DNA of 64,000 nt, taken from assembly GCF_000732325.1 (NCBI RefSeq), contig NZ_BBIW01000001.1, forward strand, positions 620,001 to 684,000, read 5' to 3'. Origin of the DNA: Paenibacillus sp. TCA20. Its GTDB lineage: Bacteria; Bacillota; Bacilli; Paenibacillales; Paenibacillaceae. Shown in pieces: positions 47,214-56,636 of this stretch (within the stretch, counting starts at the first letter, position 1; each line of letters starts with the position of its first letter). The notes beneath the pieces were generated by a model. That model saw nothing but the letters and a program-made list of their open reading frames with translations, did no database searches and was not told the DNA's origin. The translations under genes and the position numbers were made by a program.

Positions 47214-47242
47214 AGCCTTGTTCTCATTTAGAGAAGGAGGCT
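47214..47242 (+). terminator. Terminator of the oxidoreductase gene
   Basis: GAGCCTTGTTCTC pairs with GAGAAGGAGGCT (one bulge), followed by T7. Confidence 0.85.
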
Positions 47243-47278
47243 TTTTTTCTTCCCATATTATGCGCTTTGTTATATTCT

Positions 47279-47295
47279 TGAATAATGATTATTCA
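47279..47295. promoter_or_regulatory. Fur-family-like dyad before the cysteine hydrolase
   Basis: TGAATAATGATTATTCA, perfect 8-1-8 dyad. Its ATAATnATTAT core equals that of Fur/PerR boxes, but the outer bases differ. It lies 26 bases before the start codon. Confidence 0.35.
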
Positions 47296-47320
47296 TTGAC
47301 ACCAAAGGAGAGAGTAACTG

Positions 47321-47863
47321 ATGACTTCCACCGCCTTAATGATCGTTGATGTCCAGAATGCCATGTTTGCTGATCCCGAACTCCCCTTACATAATGGAGA
47401 ACAAGTGCTGAACAATATCCAGCGTCTCCTTCAAAAAGCCCGTGAGGACGGATTGCCTGTCATCTATATACAGCATACTAGTAAATCAGATGACGAATTT
47501 AGCGAAGGCAAACCAACCTGGCACATTCATCCAAGCATTGCCCCCCAGCCGAATGAAAGTGTGGTCAGAAAATCCAGCTGGGACGCCTTCTATCAAACAG
47601 AGCTCTTAAATAAGCTTCAAGAACTGAACATTCAAAAACTCGTTATTTGCGGAATGCAGACTGAATTCTGTCTAGATACCACGTCACGTGGCGCATACAG
47701 TCTAGGCTATCATCATAATGTGCTGATCTCCGATGCACACAGCACATTTGACAGTAAAGTCCTTCCTGCCGCAGATATCATCAAGCACCATAATCAAATG
47801 CTGGGTGGACGTTTTGTTCAATTGATCAAGACGGAAGACATCCTTGCCAAAGGATTCAATTAA
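47321..47863 (+). CDS. Isochorismatase-family cysteine hydrolase
   Basis: 180 residues. Catalytic triad D10 (IVDVQN), K84 (VVRKSSWDAF) and C117 (GMQTEFCLD), with the cis-peptide region CGMQTEF. The family includes nicotinamidases, isochorismatases and N-carbamoyl amidohydrolases; the residue set does not choose between them. GGAG lies 9 bases before the ATG. The Fur-like dyad upstream hints at metal control. Confidence 0.88.
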   Translation: MTSTALMIVDVQNAMFADPELPLHNGEQVLNNIQRLLQKAREDGLPVIYIQHTSKSDDEFSEGKPTWHIHPSIAPQPNESVVRKSSWDAFYQTELLNKLQELNIQKLVICGMQTEFCLDTTSRGAYSLGYHHNVLISDAHSTFDSKVLPAADIIKHHNQMLGGRFVQLIKTEDILAKGFN

Positions 47864-47898
47864 TCTAGTCAGAACTCATTTACTTTGGACATGAAAAA

Positions 47899-47950
47899 CT
47901 CCCCTTTAGGTAAACAGGTTTTATTATTTCACCTGTCTACCTAAGGGGAG
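47899..47950 (-). terminator. Long hairpin terminator of the three-gene operon
   Basis: CTCCCCTTTAGGTAAACAGGT pairs with its partner through 20 or more positions (one mismatch); the minus strand is followed by TTTTTC. The plus side has no T tract. Confidence 0.8.
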
Positions 47951-48014
47951 CATATCAAACTGGGACGGCTCTTTTTCGCTGCCGCTTTATTCTTATTACT
48001 GGATAACTTCGTAA

Positions 48015-48485
48015 CTACAGCTCCATCGCCAGCCGGATCATATCCACACAGGGAATGCCGTTCTCCACAATCTTCTCCTCATAGTGCCTAGTGAAGAAAT
48101 CACGGTCAATACCCGTCATTCGGAAACCCATACGCTGGTAGAGACCTAATTGAGTGAGACTCGAATTTCCAGTTCCAATCTCAAGCGTAGACGCCCCTTG
48201 CTGCCTGCCTTGAAATACCGCATGCTGAAGCAAGGCTTTGCCAATACCTCTGCTCTGCCACTCTTCTGCAACAGCAATATTCACAATCTCGATCGTACCC
48301 GGTCTCGTATCCAGCAGAACCATTACACCAACGATTGTCTGAACGATTACAGCAACGTATACTTGGCCGCGGTCAATATATGTATCCACCACAGTCCGTG
48401 ACGGATCGGCTAATAACAGCATGGAATACGGAATCGGCTCGTTCGGTTGCAGCCCGCGAATGTTGATATCCAAGTTGCTCTTCAA
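48015..48485 (-). CDS. GNAT-family N-acetyltransferase
   Basis: 156 residues from the TTG at 48485, with AAGGGGG 7 bases upstream; an ATG 12 codons earlier lacks a site. The GNAT core reads VNIAVAEEWQSRGIGKALLQHAV, containing the QSRGIGK acetyl-CoA loop, followed by LGLYQRMGFRMTGID. Last gene of a three-gene operon with a monooxygenase-like and a DinB-like gene; substrate unknown. Confidence 0.87.
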   Translation of the reverse strand: MKSNLDINIRGLQPNEPIPYSMLLLADPSRTVVDTYIDRGQVYVAVIVQTIVGVMVLLDTRPGTIEIVNIAVAEEWQSRGIGKALLQHAVFQGRQQGASTLEIGTGNSSLTQLGLYQRMGFRMTGIDRDFFTRHYEEKIVENGIPCVDMIRLAMEL

Positions 48486-48522
48486 AACGGTTCCCCCTTG
48501 ATGTAAGCCGCCATCTTCCATT

Positions 48523-48825
48523 TTATACTTGGTTCAAATTAACTCTCTGGAAATGCTCCACCACTGGAAAAGGCTCGTAATAATGATGAAGCAGCTGTTT
48601 CCACTCTAGATATTCAGCGGACCCTCTGAATCCGATCGTATGATCCTCAAGGCTGTTCCATCTGACATGTAATAGATATTGATGATCCGACTCCATACAT
48701 TTATACAATTCATGACCGAGATAACCCGACATGCTGGAAATAATAGCGGAAGCTTTGGCAAAATCCTGTTCAAAATCGCTCTCTAATCCTGCTCTGATGT
48801 ATAGCATTGCACTTTCAAGAATCAT
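48523..48825 (-). CDS. Antibiotic biosynthesis monooxygenase (ABM) domain protein
   Basis: 100 residues, one ABM ferredoxin-like domain (MLYIRAGLESDFEQDFAKA, then YLLHVRWNSLEDHTIGFRGS and WKQLLHHYYE). Such small dimers are quinol monooxygenases, haem-degrading enzymes or of unknown role. GGAGGG precedes the ATG by 10 bases. Middle gene of the operon. Confidence 0.85.
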   Translation of the reverse strand: MILESAMLYIRAGLESDFEQDFAKASAIISSMSGYLGHELYKCMESDHQYLLHVRWNSLEDHTIGFRGSAEYLEWKQLLHHYYEPFPVVEHFQRVNLNQV

Positions 48826-48859
48826 AATCCCGTATCCCTCCGATGTAATCTAAACCGTG

Positions 48860-49354
48860 TTATGCCTCAAGCTGCTGCATCGATTCAAGCTGTTTCATAT
48901 GATGCCTGTCATGCCATATAAAATCCTCTACATAACTCTGTAATGTAAAGGGGTTACCGTCCAGCCCTTTATAGGGATAAGACCAATCTTCATCCACAAG
49001 CTCGTATAAGCTTCTAATGATCAGCTCTCTATATTTCAGCGTTTCCTGCATTAGCTCCTCTGTTGATATCTTACGGGCATATTCACGCGCAGCTTCATTA
49101 AACAAATCATAGTCCAGATGCTGAATCTGAATCTGCTCCTTCTCCCCCGACGCAATGATGGATATCGCGCCCTCCCAAAAATAACGGTCCCATCTCATCA
49201 TATGACACACCATCTCACGAGCGGTCCACTTGCCTTCTGCAATCGGCTGATCCCAAGGTGCATTCTGCTGCATGCTCCATCTGCGGATCCAATCATGCCA
49301 TTCATGAAATGAAGCAATCAACGAATTCTTCTGCACTCTATTCACGGCTTTCAT
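48860..49354 (-). CDS. DinB-family protein
   Basis: 164 residues, four-helix bundle. The metal histidines are in EMVCHMMRWD and WHDRHHMKQ. This family includes thiol transferases and stress proteins; the sequence is not close to the YfiT-like protein at 38821. First gene of the operon DinB-ABM-GNAT; function unknown. Confidence 0.8.
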   Translation of the reverse strand: MKAVNRVQKNSLIASFHEWHDWIRRWSMQQNAPWDQPIAEGKWTAREMVCHMMRWDRYFWEGAISIIASGEKEQIQIQHLDYDLFNEAAREYARKISTEELMQETLKYRELIIRSLYELVDEDWSYPYKGLDGNPFTLQSYVEDFIWHDRHHMKQLESMQQLEA

Positions 49355-49431
49355 CTCCTCTTCTAGAGAATTCAGTCATTAATCAATCTTGTAAGAGTGG
49401 ATATTCGTCAAAAAGTGCGAGGTTCCTGCTT

Positions 49432-50505
49432 TTATTTTACTTCTGCCTGCTGAATCACCTTAATTATATTCGTCATCGCATCGGATGTACGATAAGCACG
49501 CATATTCTGAATGTATTTCTCTTGGTTCCGATCAAGATCATGGATGGCATTCAGCAAACTGGATGCCGTCAGATCCTCAGCAAGTAAGACACGGGCATAA
49601 CCTGAAGCCTCAAACGACCGAGCGTTAATGATCTGATCTCCGCGGCTGACTTTATCGGAAAGAGGGATCAGGAGCATCGGCTTATGAAGCGCCAGAAATT
49701 CGAAGATAGAATTCGAACCGGCTCTCGAAATGACCAAATCCGCTGCCGCCATCAGATCAGGCAGTTCCTCCTGCACATATTCAAACACGTGATATCCTTC
49801 AGTGACTGGAGCCCCCGTCTGCTGTCCTTTACCGCAAATATGAATAATTTGATAATCAGGGATTAAATCAGGAATGATATGGTATAGAGCTTCATTCAAG
49901 TTCTTCGCGCCCAAGCTTCCTCCCATAAAGAGCAGTACGGGCTTATCATCAGAGAAACCGAGCCGGCTTCTCCCGCGCTGACGATTACCTTCTCTCAGCT
50001 CCTGTCTTATCATAGCCCCTACATGAACGACATTTGATCTTCTAAGCTGCGTTGCTGCTTCCTGAAAGGTCGTGCATACATAATCTGCCCAGGGAAGTGC
50101 AATGCGGTTAGCAAGCCCCGGAGTGAGATCCGATTCGTGAATGACAAGAGGAATACGCAGTATCCGCGCAGCAAGCACCACGGGTACGGATACGAATCCC
50201 CCTTTGGAGAACACGACCCCAGGCTTGATTTTCTTCAAATATTGATAGGCTTCTCTTACACCCTTGAGCACACGTAAGGAATCTTTTGCAATCTCGACAC
50301 TGAAGTATCGGCGAAGCTTCCCTGTCGCGATTCCCTTGTATTTCACACCTTCCATTCTGCCGATCAGCTCAGCTTCAATCCCTTGTCTTGAACCAATATA
50401 ATGAACACTGTAGCCTTGTTCCTGGTAATACGGAATCAGCGCCAGATTAACCGTGACATGACCCGTAGATCCCCCGCCGGTAAATACAATTTTCTTAGAC
50501 TTCAT
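49432..50505 (-). CDS. murG: MurG-like UDP-GlcNAc:lipid I N-acetylglucosaminyltransferase
   Basis: 357 residues from the ATG at 50505, GGAG 8 bases upstream; a six-codon longer frame is less likely. It has the MurG loops VFTGGGSTGHVTVNLAL, VFSKGGFVSVPVV and HESDLTPGLANRI, and the acceptor-binding MGGSLGAKNLN and RAGSNSIFEF. It should form lipid II from lipid I. It lies alone, not in a division/cell-wall cluster, and may be the second MurG paralogue that some Bacillales carry. Confidence 0.9.
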   Translation of the reverse strand: MKSKKIVFTGGGSTGHVTVNLALIPYYQEQGYSVHYIGSRQGIEAELIGRMEGVKYKGIATGKLRRYFSVEIAKDSLRVLKGVREAYQYLKKIKPGVVFSKGGFVSVPVVLAARILRIPLVIHESDLTPGLANRIALPWADYVCTTFQEAATQLRRSNVVHVGAMIRQELREGNRQRGRSRLGFSDDKPVLLFMGGSLGAKNLNEALYHIIPDLIPDYQIIHICGKGQQTGAPVTEGYHVFEYVQEELPDLMAAADLVISRAGSNSIFEFLALHKPMLLIPLSDKVSRGDQIINARSFEASGYARVLLAEDLTASSLLNAIHDLDRNQEKYIQNMRAYRTSDAMTNIIKVIQQAEVK

Positions 50506-50630
50506 GAACAACTCTCCTGTCACATTGCGTTAGCCCGCTGTTTATTAGATAATATTCACAACTGGACACCCATATCCTTTAATCGTTACATATACAATCA
50601 AACCGTTTTGGAGAAAGCAGGTACAACCAC

Positions 50631-51821
50631 ATGCAAAACAAGGATACGAATCATCCACTCGATCAAAGAATAGATCGTAAGAATTCAAGCTCTGTCAAAT
50701 GGAACGGTCTTCAGCCCCTCTTCAGCGCACCCGATGCCATCCCGCTATGGGTTGCCGATATGGACTTTACTGCACCTGAGCCTGTGCTCAAGGCGCTTCG
50801 CAATATCGTAGATCATGGCATACTTGGATATGCTATGCCTGCTCCATCATTTAATGAAGCTATTGCTGCCTGGATGGACAAGCGACATAGCTGGAAAATT
50901 GAACCGGAATGGCTCGTATATACACCCGGTATTGTCCCGGCTCTGAATATAGCGGTTGAAGCCTTTACTGAACCAGGCGACAAAATTATTATACAGCCTC
51001 CAGTATACGGTCCTTTCCATAAACTTGCCAAAACACATGGCAGAGAGCTGGTAGAGAATCCGCTGATTCACGAGCAGGGTGAGTATAGAATGGATCTTAC
51101 GCATCTCGAACAGGCTGCCTCACAGGATGGAGTCAAGCTGATCGTTCTATGCAGCCCGCATAACCCCGTAGGCCGGGTATGGAGTCGTGAAGAACTGAAT
51201 GCCGTGATGGAGATCGCGGTGAAGCACGATATTATCGTGATCTCGGATGAGATTCATTCCGATCTCGTATTTGAATCAGGGAAGCATATCCCCTATGCTG
51301 TACTATCTGAAGAAGCCAAGATGCACTCGATCATCTGCACTGCTGCCAGCAAGACCTTCAATATCGCAGGTCTGCATACGTCCAGTGTGGTAATTGCCAA
51401 CAAAGAGCTGCGTTTGAAATTCAAGAATATGATTGATAAACGTTCGATGGGCTCCATGAATCTCTTCGGAATTGCCGCTACAGAAGCTGCTTACCGGGAA
51501 GGCGAGCCCTGGCTTGAGAGCACACTTGAATATATCCATGGAAACCTTGAATACGTGATCAACTACTTTAAGACGAACATTCCAGAATGCCAGGTTTCCA
51601 TGCCGGAAGCTACGTATTTGCTATGGATTGATTTCCGCAGTTTAGGAATGGAGCACAAGGAGCTGTTTGACTTCCTCGTGACGAAGGCGGGACTCGTGTT
51701 TAGCAGCGGAACAGACTTTGGCAAGGAAGGCGAAGGCTTTATGCGAATGAATGTGGCTTGTCCTCGAAGCATGCTGGAAGAGGCCATGCAGCAGCTGCAC
51801 GAGGCCATGCTTAATCGATAA
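50631..51821 (+). CDS. MalY/PatB-type pyridoxal phosphate C-S lyase
   Basis: 396 residues, fold type I aminotransferase. It opens SSVKWNGL...LWVADMDFTAPEPV, the MalY/PatB signature, with ISDEIHSDLV and the PLP lysine in AASKTFNIAGLHTS, and C-terminal FMRMNVACPRSMLEEA. The enzyme cleaves cystathionine or related C-S bonds. A weak AGG lies before the ATG. Divergent from murG; ends at its own terminator. Confidence 0.9.
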   Translation: MQNKDTNHPLDQRIDRKNSSSVKWNGLQPLFSAPDAIPLWVADMDFTAPEPVLKALRNIVDHGILGYAMPAPSFNEAIAAWMDKRHSWKIEPEWLVYTPGIVPALNIAVEAFTEPGDKIIIQPPVYGPFHKLAKTHGRELVENPLIHEQGEYRMDLTHLEQAASQDGVKLIVLCSPHNPVGRVWSREELNAVMEIAVKHDIIVISDEIHSDLVFESGKHIPYAVLSEEAKMHSIICTAASKTFNIAGLHTSSVVIANKELRLKFKNMIDKRSMGSMNLFGIAATEAAYREGEPWLESTLEYIHGNLEYVINYFKTNIPECQVSMPEATYLLWIDFRSLGMEHKELFDFLVTKAGLVFSSGTDFGKEGEGFMRMNVACPRSMLEEAMQQLHEAMLNR

Positions 51822-51838
51822 TCAGCTAGTGAAGTGAT

Positions 51839-51877
51839 AGAGAGCGTCATGACCGACACAGGTCATCGGCGCTCTCT
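51839..51877 (+). terminator. Terminator of the C-S lyase gene
   Basis: AGAGAGCG/CGCTCTCT outer stem with inner ATGACC/GGTCAT, followed by TTTTTAT. Confidence 0.88.
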
Positions 51878-52119
51878 TTTTATACGTCTTTATATGCGGC
51901 ATCATGCTAGCATTTATTTTAAACAAGCATATACCGAATCAACGTTCATCATTTGAGAGTTATGAATATAAATTCTCAAGAACACAATTTTGCTCATATA
52001 TCACTTTTTTGCAGCCACTTTTTCTCTGAGAAACACCTCAATTCCTTAAATAGTAGAATATTACGCTCATTTCAGACGATCCCGCAAATATTTACATTAA
52101 GTTTATTTAAAACAAAATA

Positions 52120-52148
52120 TTGACAATGTAAGCGCTTGAATTTAGTAT
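52120..52148 (+). promoter_or_regulatory. Promoter of the sugar transporter operon with an embedded cre site
   Basis: TTGACA (52120-52125), 17-base spacer, TAGTAT (52143-52148). TGTAAGCGCTTGAA, a CcpA cre-like site, fills 52127-52140 inside the spacer, so bound CcpA would block RNA polymerase. The AT-rich interval 51880-52119 holds nothing else I recognise. Confidence 0.7.
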
Positions 52149-52222
52149 CTATTTACATCGAGCCTGTTCATTAAGGTTCATTTGTGTTTGATGTCGTACA
52201 TTACTAGGGGAGGAATTGAACC

Positions 52223-53185
52223 ATGGGAATGAACAATCCCTTGGCGGTGAAACAAACCGTACAAACCAAGAGCAAGTTTCACTTTTTAAAAAGAGAGATT
52301 ATACGTAACAAATATGTATATCTGATGCTTGTTCCCGTTCTCTTGTTCTACCTTATTTTCTGTTACGGACCTATGTACGGAATCCTGCTGTCCTTCCAGA
52401 GCGGCTATAGTCCTGCTAAAGGGATCATGGGCGGTAATTGGATTGGATTTGAGAATTTCACGATGTTTTTTGAGAGCTATAATTTTTGGAGACTGATGGG
52501 CAACACCTTGATCCTGAGCGTACTAAGTCTGGTGATCGGTTTCCCCGCTCCGATTATTCTTGCACTGTTACTGAATGAGGTTCGTAATCGCTACTTCAAG
52601 AGTGCAGTGCAGACGGTCAGTTATTTACCTCACTTCATATCCGTTGTCGTTGTCGTTGGTATGCTCAAGACCTTCTCCTCTCTGGACGGCGGCTTATTTA
52701 ACATCATCCGCGGCTTCTTTGGTTTTGAACCTATTATGTTCTTCACAGATAAGGACATGTTCAGACCATTGTACATTCTGTCTAATGTATGGCAGGGCGC
52801 AGGATGGGCATCGATTCTCTTCCTTGCAGCACTAGCCGGAATCAACTCTCAGCTGTATGAAGCAGCCAAGATGGACGGTGCCAACCGCTGGAGACAGCTC
52901 CTGCACATCACGCTGCCAGGTATTATGCCAACCATTGTCGTGCTCCTCATCCTGCGTATGGGCAGCATTATGAATGCGGACTTTCAGAAAATTCTATTAA
53001 TGCAGACGGCAGCCACTTATGAGACCTCTGATGTTATATCGACGTTTGTTTACAGACAAGGGATGCTGCTTGGGGATCAAGCCTACTCCACTGCTATAGG
53101 TTTGTTTAACTCAATCATTAACTTTGCCCTCTTGCTCGGCGCGAACTATATCAGCCGCAAAGCTAATGAAACCAGTCTGTGGTAG
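52223..53185 (+). CDS. Carbohydrate ABC permease, LplB-like
   Basis: 320 residues, six helices. KREIIRNKYVYLMLVPVLLFYLIFCYGPMYGILLSFQ is the LplB-type N-terminus, and EAAKMDGANRWRQLLHITLPG is the EAA loop that meets the ATPase. GGGGAGG lies before the ATG. First gene of a three-gene operon. Confidence 0.92.
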   Translation: MGMNNPLAVKQTVQTKSKFHFLKREIIRNKYVYLMLVPVLLFYLIFCYGPMYGILLSFQSGYSPAKGIMGGNWIGFENFTMFFESYNFWRLMGNTLILSVLSLVIGFPAPIILALLLNEVRNRYFKSAVQTVSYLPHFISVVVVVGMLKTFSSLDGGLFNIIRGFFGFEPIMFFTDKDMFRPLYILSNVWQGAGWASILFLAALAGINSQLYEAAKMDGANRWRQLLHITLPGIMPTIVVLLILRMGSIMNADFQKILLMQTAATYETSDVISTFVYRQGMLLGDQAYSTAIGLFNSIINFALLLGANYISRKANETSLW

Positions 53186-53200
53186 AGAGGTGTGCATACG

Positions 53201-54070
53201 ATGAAAAAATCATTTGGAGAACATATATTTGACAGCATCAACTATATCTTGCTCATTCTGATTATGCTGCTGTGCGCTTATCCGATGCTCTACATCTTCA
53301 ACTCTTCCATTAGTGATCCAGAACAGCTGCTTGCCAGCCGCTCACTTATGCTGATTCCTGAAGGCTTATCTTTTGAGGCCTACACTAAAGTCTTCCAGAA
53401 TCCCAAGATCTATAGCGGTTATTTAAATACATTGTTCTATGTAATTGTCGGTACCGCCCTTAACCTGGTGATGACAACACTCGCAGCTTATGCGCTGTCG
53501 AGACCTGACTTATACGGACGCAGCTTCTTCATGAAGCTGATTACATTCACTATGTTTTTCAGCGGCGGAATGATTCCAACCTTCCTGCTTGTTCAAAATT
53601 TAGGTCTGCTGGATACAAGATGGGCAATGATCCTTCCCGCAGCGATTAATACGTTCAACTTTATCATCATGCGTACGAATTTTATGAACATTCCGCTTGG
53701 ACTGATCGAATCCGCCAAAATTGACGGAGCAAATGACTTCAGAATTCTTCTGCAAATTGTCGTTCCCTTATCTAAACCGATCCTTGCTGTAATGACCCTG
53801 TATTATGCGGTAGACCACTGGAATGATTTTATGGGTCCGCTTCTCTATCTAAGATCACAGGAGCTGTATCCGATTCAAATTGTGCTGAGGGATATTTTGC
53901 TCAGTAACAGCACGGAAGCCATGGGTTCTGCCAACGATACCGGATTTGCAATCGGTGAGAATATCAAGTATGCAACGATTATTATTTCTACACTTCCTAT
54001 TCTGATGATCTATCCTTTCATCCAGAAATATTTTGTGCAAGGAGCACTCATCGGAGCCATTAAAGAATAA
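53201..54070 (+). CDS. Carbohydrate ABC permease, LplC/YtcP-like
   Basis: 289 residues from the ATG at 53201, GAGGTG 8 bases upstream. Six helices; NSSISDPEQLLA at the first loop and ESAKIDGANDFRILLQIVVP as the EAA loop. The pair to the LplB-like permease, 15 bases downstream. Confidence 0.92.
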   Translation: MKKSFGEHIFDSINYILLILIMLLCAYPMLYIFNSSISDPEQLLASRSLMLIPEGLSFEAYTKVFQNPKIYSGYLNTLFYVIVGTALNLVMTTLAAYALSRPDLYGRSFFMKLITFTMFFSGGMIPTFLLVQNLGLLDTRWAMILPAAINTFNFIIMRTNFMNIPLGLIESAKIDGANDFRILLQIVVPLSKPILAVMTLYYAVDHWNDFMGPLLYLRSQELYPIQIVLRDILLSNSTEAMGSANDTGFAIGENIKYATIIISTLPILMIYPFIQKYFVQGALIGAIKE

Positions 54071-54136
54071 AGCTGGCGCATACTCCTAGCCTATTTGCTG
54101 CCCGCTTTAATCTATAGATAATCAAGGAGGGTTCAT

Positions 54137-55765
54137 ATGAAAAAGTTCTTGTCCTTAATGTTAACTGCGGTGATGACTACGGGACTGTTAGCCGGCTGCG
54201 GAGGGTCCGAGAGTGCAGAGGGCCCTGCACCGGAGGAAGGCGAGCAAGCGATTACGGAAATACCGCTTCCGATTGTTGAAGAGCCGATGACAATTAACTA
54301 TTGGCGTGCCAATGATGCCAAGATTGCTTCAGGCAACGGATTCACGGATGTGAAGGCTTATCAGGAGAAAGAGAAAAGAACCGGCATCAAAGTTAACTTC
54401 ACGCATCCACCACTTGGACAGCAAAAGGACCAGTTCAACCTGCTCGTTACAGGAAATGAGCTGCCTGACGTAATCTATTACAACTGGGCAGACGTATCAG
54501 GAGGACCAGAGAAGCTGCTCGCAGACGGCAGAATTATCAAGCTGAATGAATATATTGATCTCTATGCTCCTAACTTGAAGAAGATTATTGAAGAGGATGA
54601 GGTTGTCCGTAAACAAATCTCACTGGATGACGGAACCATCTTCATGTTCCCCTATCTTCGTACGGATGCAGTGAAGCTGAATGCAACGACAGGTATTGTG
54701 CTTCGTAAAGACTGGCTTGAGAAGCTCAATTTGAAAACGCCTACAACGATTGATGAATGGTACACAGTGCTGAAGGCTTTCCGGGAAGAAGATCCAAATG
54801 GCAACGGCAAGAAGGATGAGCTTCCCTTCACAGCGAATTGGGGTCCCGGCAATATGAGTAAATTGTATGACTTTGCTCCTTCCTTCGGGGTCCTGGGCGG
54901 TTTCCAGCTTAATGGAGATACGATTGAATACGGTCCAATTCAGCCAGGGTTTAAAAACTTCCTTGAGACGATGCAGAAATGGTATGCGGAAGGTTTAATT
55001 GATCCTGAAATTATGACCAATGACGGTAAAGCATTTGACTATAAAATAACCAATCATCAAGCAGGAGCCTATTATGGTGGTGTATTCAGCGGTATGGCCA
55101 AGTATCTCAACCTAATGGCTGATGATCCGGAATTCGACCTTGTTGGAGCTCCTTGGCCTAAAGATACTGAAGGGATCTCTCGCAGTACCTTCCGTTTCGA
55201 TACCAAGGTCCTTACGTATGGAGAAGCCATTACAACTTCTGCGGATGAAGACAAGATTAAAGCCATCGTCCAGTGGATGGACTACAATTACAGTCCTGAA
55301 GGTCACGATCTGTTTAACTTCGGTATTGAAGGCGAGAGCTATACTGTCGAGGGTGACAGCATTCAGTTTACCGATACCATTCTTAAAAATCCGGATGGAT
55401 TGACTTATGATCAAGCACTAGCTGGCTACGCGCTGTCCATTATGGACGGACCGATGAACCAGGATACACGTTATTTGGATGGTCTGATGGCATTTGAGCA
55501 GCAGCAGGAAGCGAATAAGGTCTGGATGGAAGCCGATTACTCCATGGCACTTCCAACGCTGCGCAAAACAGAGGAAGAGGCTCGAAAAGAAGCGCAGATT
55601 ATGGGTCAGGTAACCACTTATCTGGATGAAATGATGACCAAGTTCATCTTGGGTGACGAACCTCTCACGAACTTTGATCAGTTTGTAGAAACGATTAAGG
55701 GTATGGGAATCGAAGAGGTCATCAAGATCAACCAAGATGCATACGAACGCTATCAAGCACGTTAA
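54137..55765 (+). CDS. Carbohydrate-binding lipoprotein, LplA/YtcQ-like
   Basis: 542 residues. Signal peptide with lipobox LLAGC (C21), then an acidic tether and a large extracellular solute-binding fold; TVLKAFREEDPNGNGKKDELPF is typical for this oligosaccharide-binding group. No ATPase gene accompanies the three genes, as is usual when the shared MsmX-like ATPase is used. Neither a glycosidase nor an AraC/two-component regulator is adjacent, so the sugar is unknown. Confidence 0.92.
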   Translation: MKKFLSLMLTAVMTTGLLAGCGGSESAEGPAPEEGEQAITEIPLPIVEEPMTINYWRANDAKIASGNGFTDVKAYQEKEKRTGIKVNFTHPPLGQQKDQFNLLVTGNELPDVIYYNWADVSGGPEKLLADGRIIKLNEYIDLYAPNLKKIIEEDEVVRKQISLDDGTIFMFPYLRTDAVKLNATTGIVLRKDWLEKLNLKTPTTIDEWYTVLKAFREEDPNGNGKKDELPFTANWGPGNMSKLYDFAPSFGVLGGFQLNGDTIEYGPIQPGFKNFLETMQKWYAEGLIDPEIMTNDGKAFDYKITNHQAGAYYGGVFSGMAKYLNLMADDPEFDLVGAPWPKDTEGISRSTFRFDTKVLTYGEAITTSADEDKIKAIVQWMDYNYSPEGHDLFNFGIEGESYTVEGDSIQFTDTILKNPDGLTYDQALAGYALSIMDGPMNQDTRYLDGLMAFEQQQEANKVWMEADYSMALPTLRKTEEEARKEAQIMGQVTTYLDEMMTKFILGDEPLTNFDQFVETIKGMGIEEVIKINQDAYERYQAR

Positions 55766-55790
55766 TGAACATTGAGTTAGCTTTACCAAA

Positions 55791-55818
55791 GGGAGCAGCC
55801 GGAATTCCGGCTGCTCCC
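55791..55818. terminator. Terminator of the sugar transporter operon, 28-base palindrome
   Basis: A perfect 28-base palindrome whose 14-bp arms begin GGGAGCAGCCGGAA. The plus strand is followed by TCTTATCATTACTTC, a poor T tract. It may serve both converging units. Confidence 0.7.
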
Positions 55819-55836
55819 TCTTATCATTACTTCTAT

Positions 55837-56478
55837 TTATAAATAAGCTGAATTCTTAATCGTATCAAAGAAATTCGAATAGGCTCCTGCCAGCTGGCTT
55901 AAGTGCTCTACAGACCTTCGAACGTCTGTTACCTCCAAGCCATGGCCCGCATCTGCAATTTTAATAATATCCAATTGATCCGAGGCATGTGCCTCCAGCT
56001 TCGCTCTGCTCTCTTCACTGAACAATGAATCCTTTGTTCCGTAAATAACCAGTCCGGAAGAACGCAGAATGTAATCCAGCGTACCGTCAAGCGGGGTAAG
56101 ATATAAATGCGAAAGGTGCGGAGCTTCAATATGCTGTGAGACATAACCTGCCAACAGTGTTCCCAGACTCTTGCTTACAAATACCAGCTTGTCGTAACCT
56201 TCACTGTAGTGCTGTACGGTCTCAAATACTTCCTCCTCAAGAATAGATCGCTGCTCACGCTCTAGAGCAACGCGCGCGCTTTGAAATCCGTATTCCATTA
56301 ACAAGACGTCCAATCCTTGTTCAATTGCGCTCTGAACAGCATAATGCAGAACGGGTAGTTCACAGGAGTAGTTCTGTCCAGGAAGAAATACAACAAGTGT
56401 GTCTGAGCCCTGTGTCGTTTGTCTGATCCGTACATCTGTACCCCAATATGATTCTTCATAAAAAGTATGATGCTCCAC
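55837..56478 (-). CDS. Alpha/beta hydrolase
   Basis: 213 residues. Nucleophile elbow VSKSLGT (S104-type position), LVVFLPGQNYS with the oxyanion site, the acid in YGTKDSLF and the histidine in AGHGLE. It resembles small hydrolases of the dienelactone/dot family; no substrate can be named. It converges with the sugar operon. Confidence 0.78.
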   Translation of the reverse strand: MEHHTFYEESYWGTDVRIRQTTQGSDTLVVFLPGQNYSCELPVLHYAVQSAIEQGLDVLLMEYGFQSARVALEREQRSILEEEVFETVQHYSEGYDKLVFVSKSLGTLLAGYVSQHIEAPHLSHLYLTPLDGTLDYILRSSGLVIYGTKDSLFSEESRAKLEAHASDQLDIIKIADAGHGLEVTDVRRSVEHLSQLAGAYSNFFDTIKNSAYL

Positions 56479-56585
56479 GAACTACACCTCGCTTTCCACA
56501 ATATCACAACCCATTATATCGTAAACTGGAAAATAATAGAATCCATTTTTATTAAACAACGTAAAAGAAATCATCAAATGCAAAA

Positions 56586-56614
56586 GAGGCATCTGCTTCG
56601 TGAGCAGATGCCTC
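56586..56614 (-). terminator. Terminator of the amidase gene
   Basis: GAGGCATCTGCT/AGCAGATGCCTC, 12-bp perfect stem with a 5-base loop; minus strand TTTTG follows. Confidence 0.85.
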
Positions 56615-56636
56615 CTGTTAACCTAGGATATATTAA

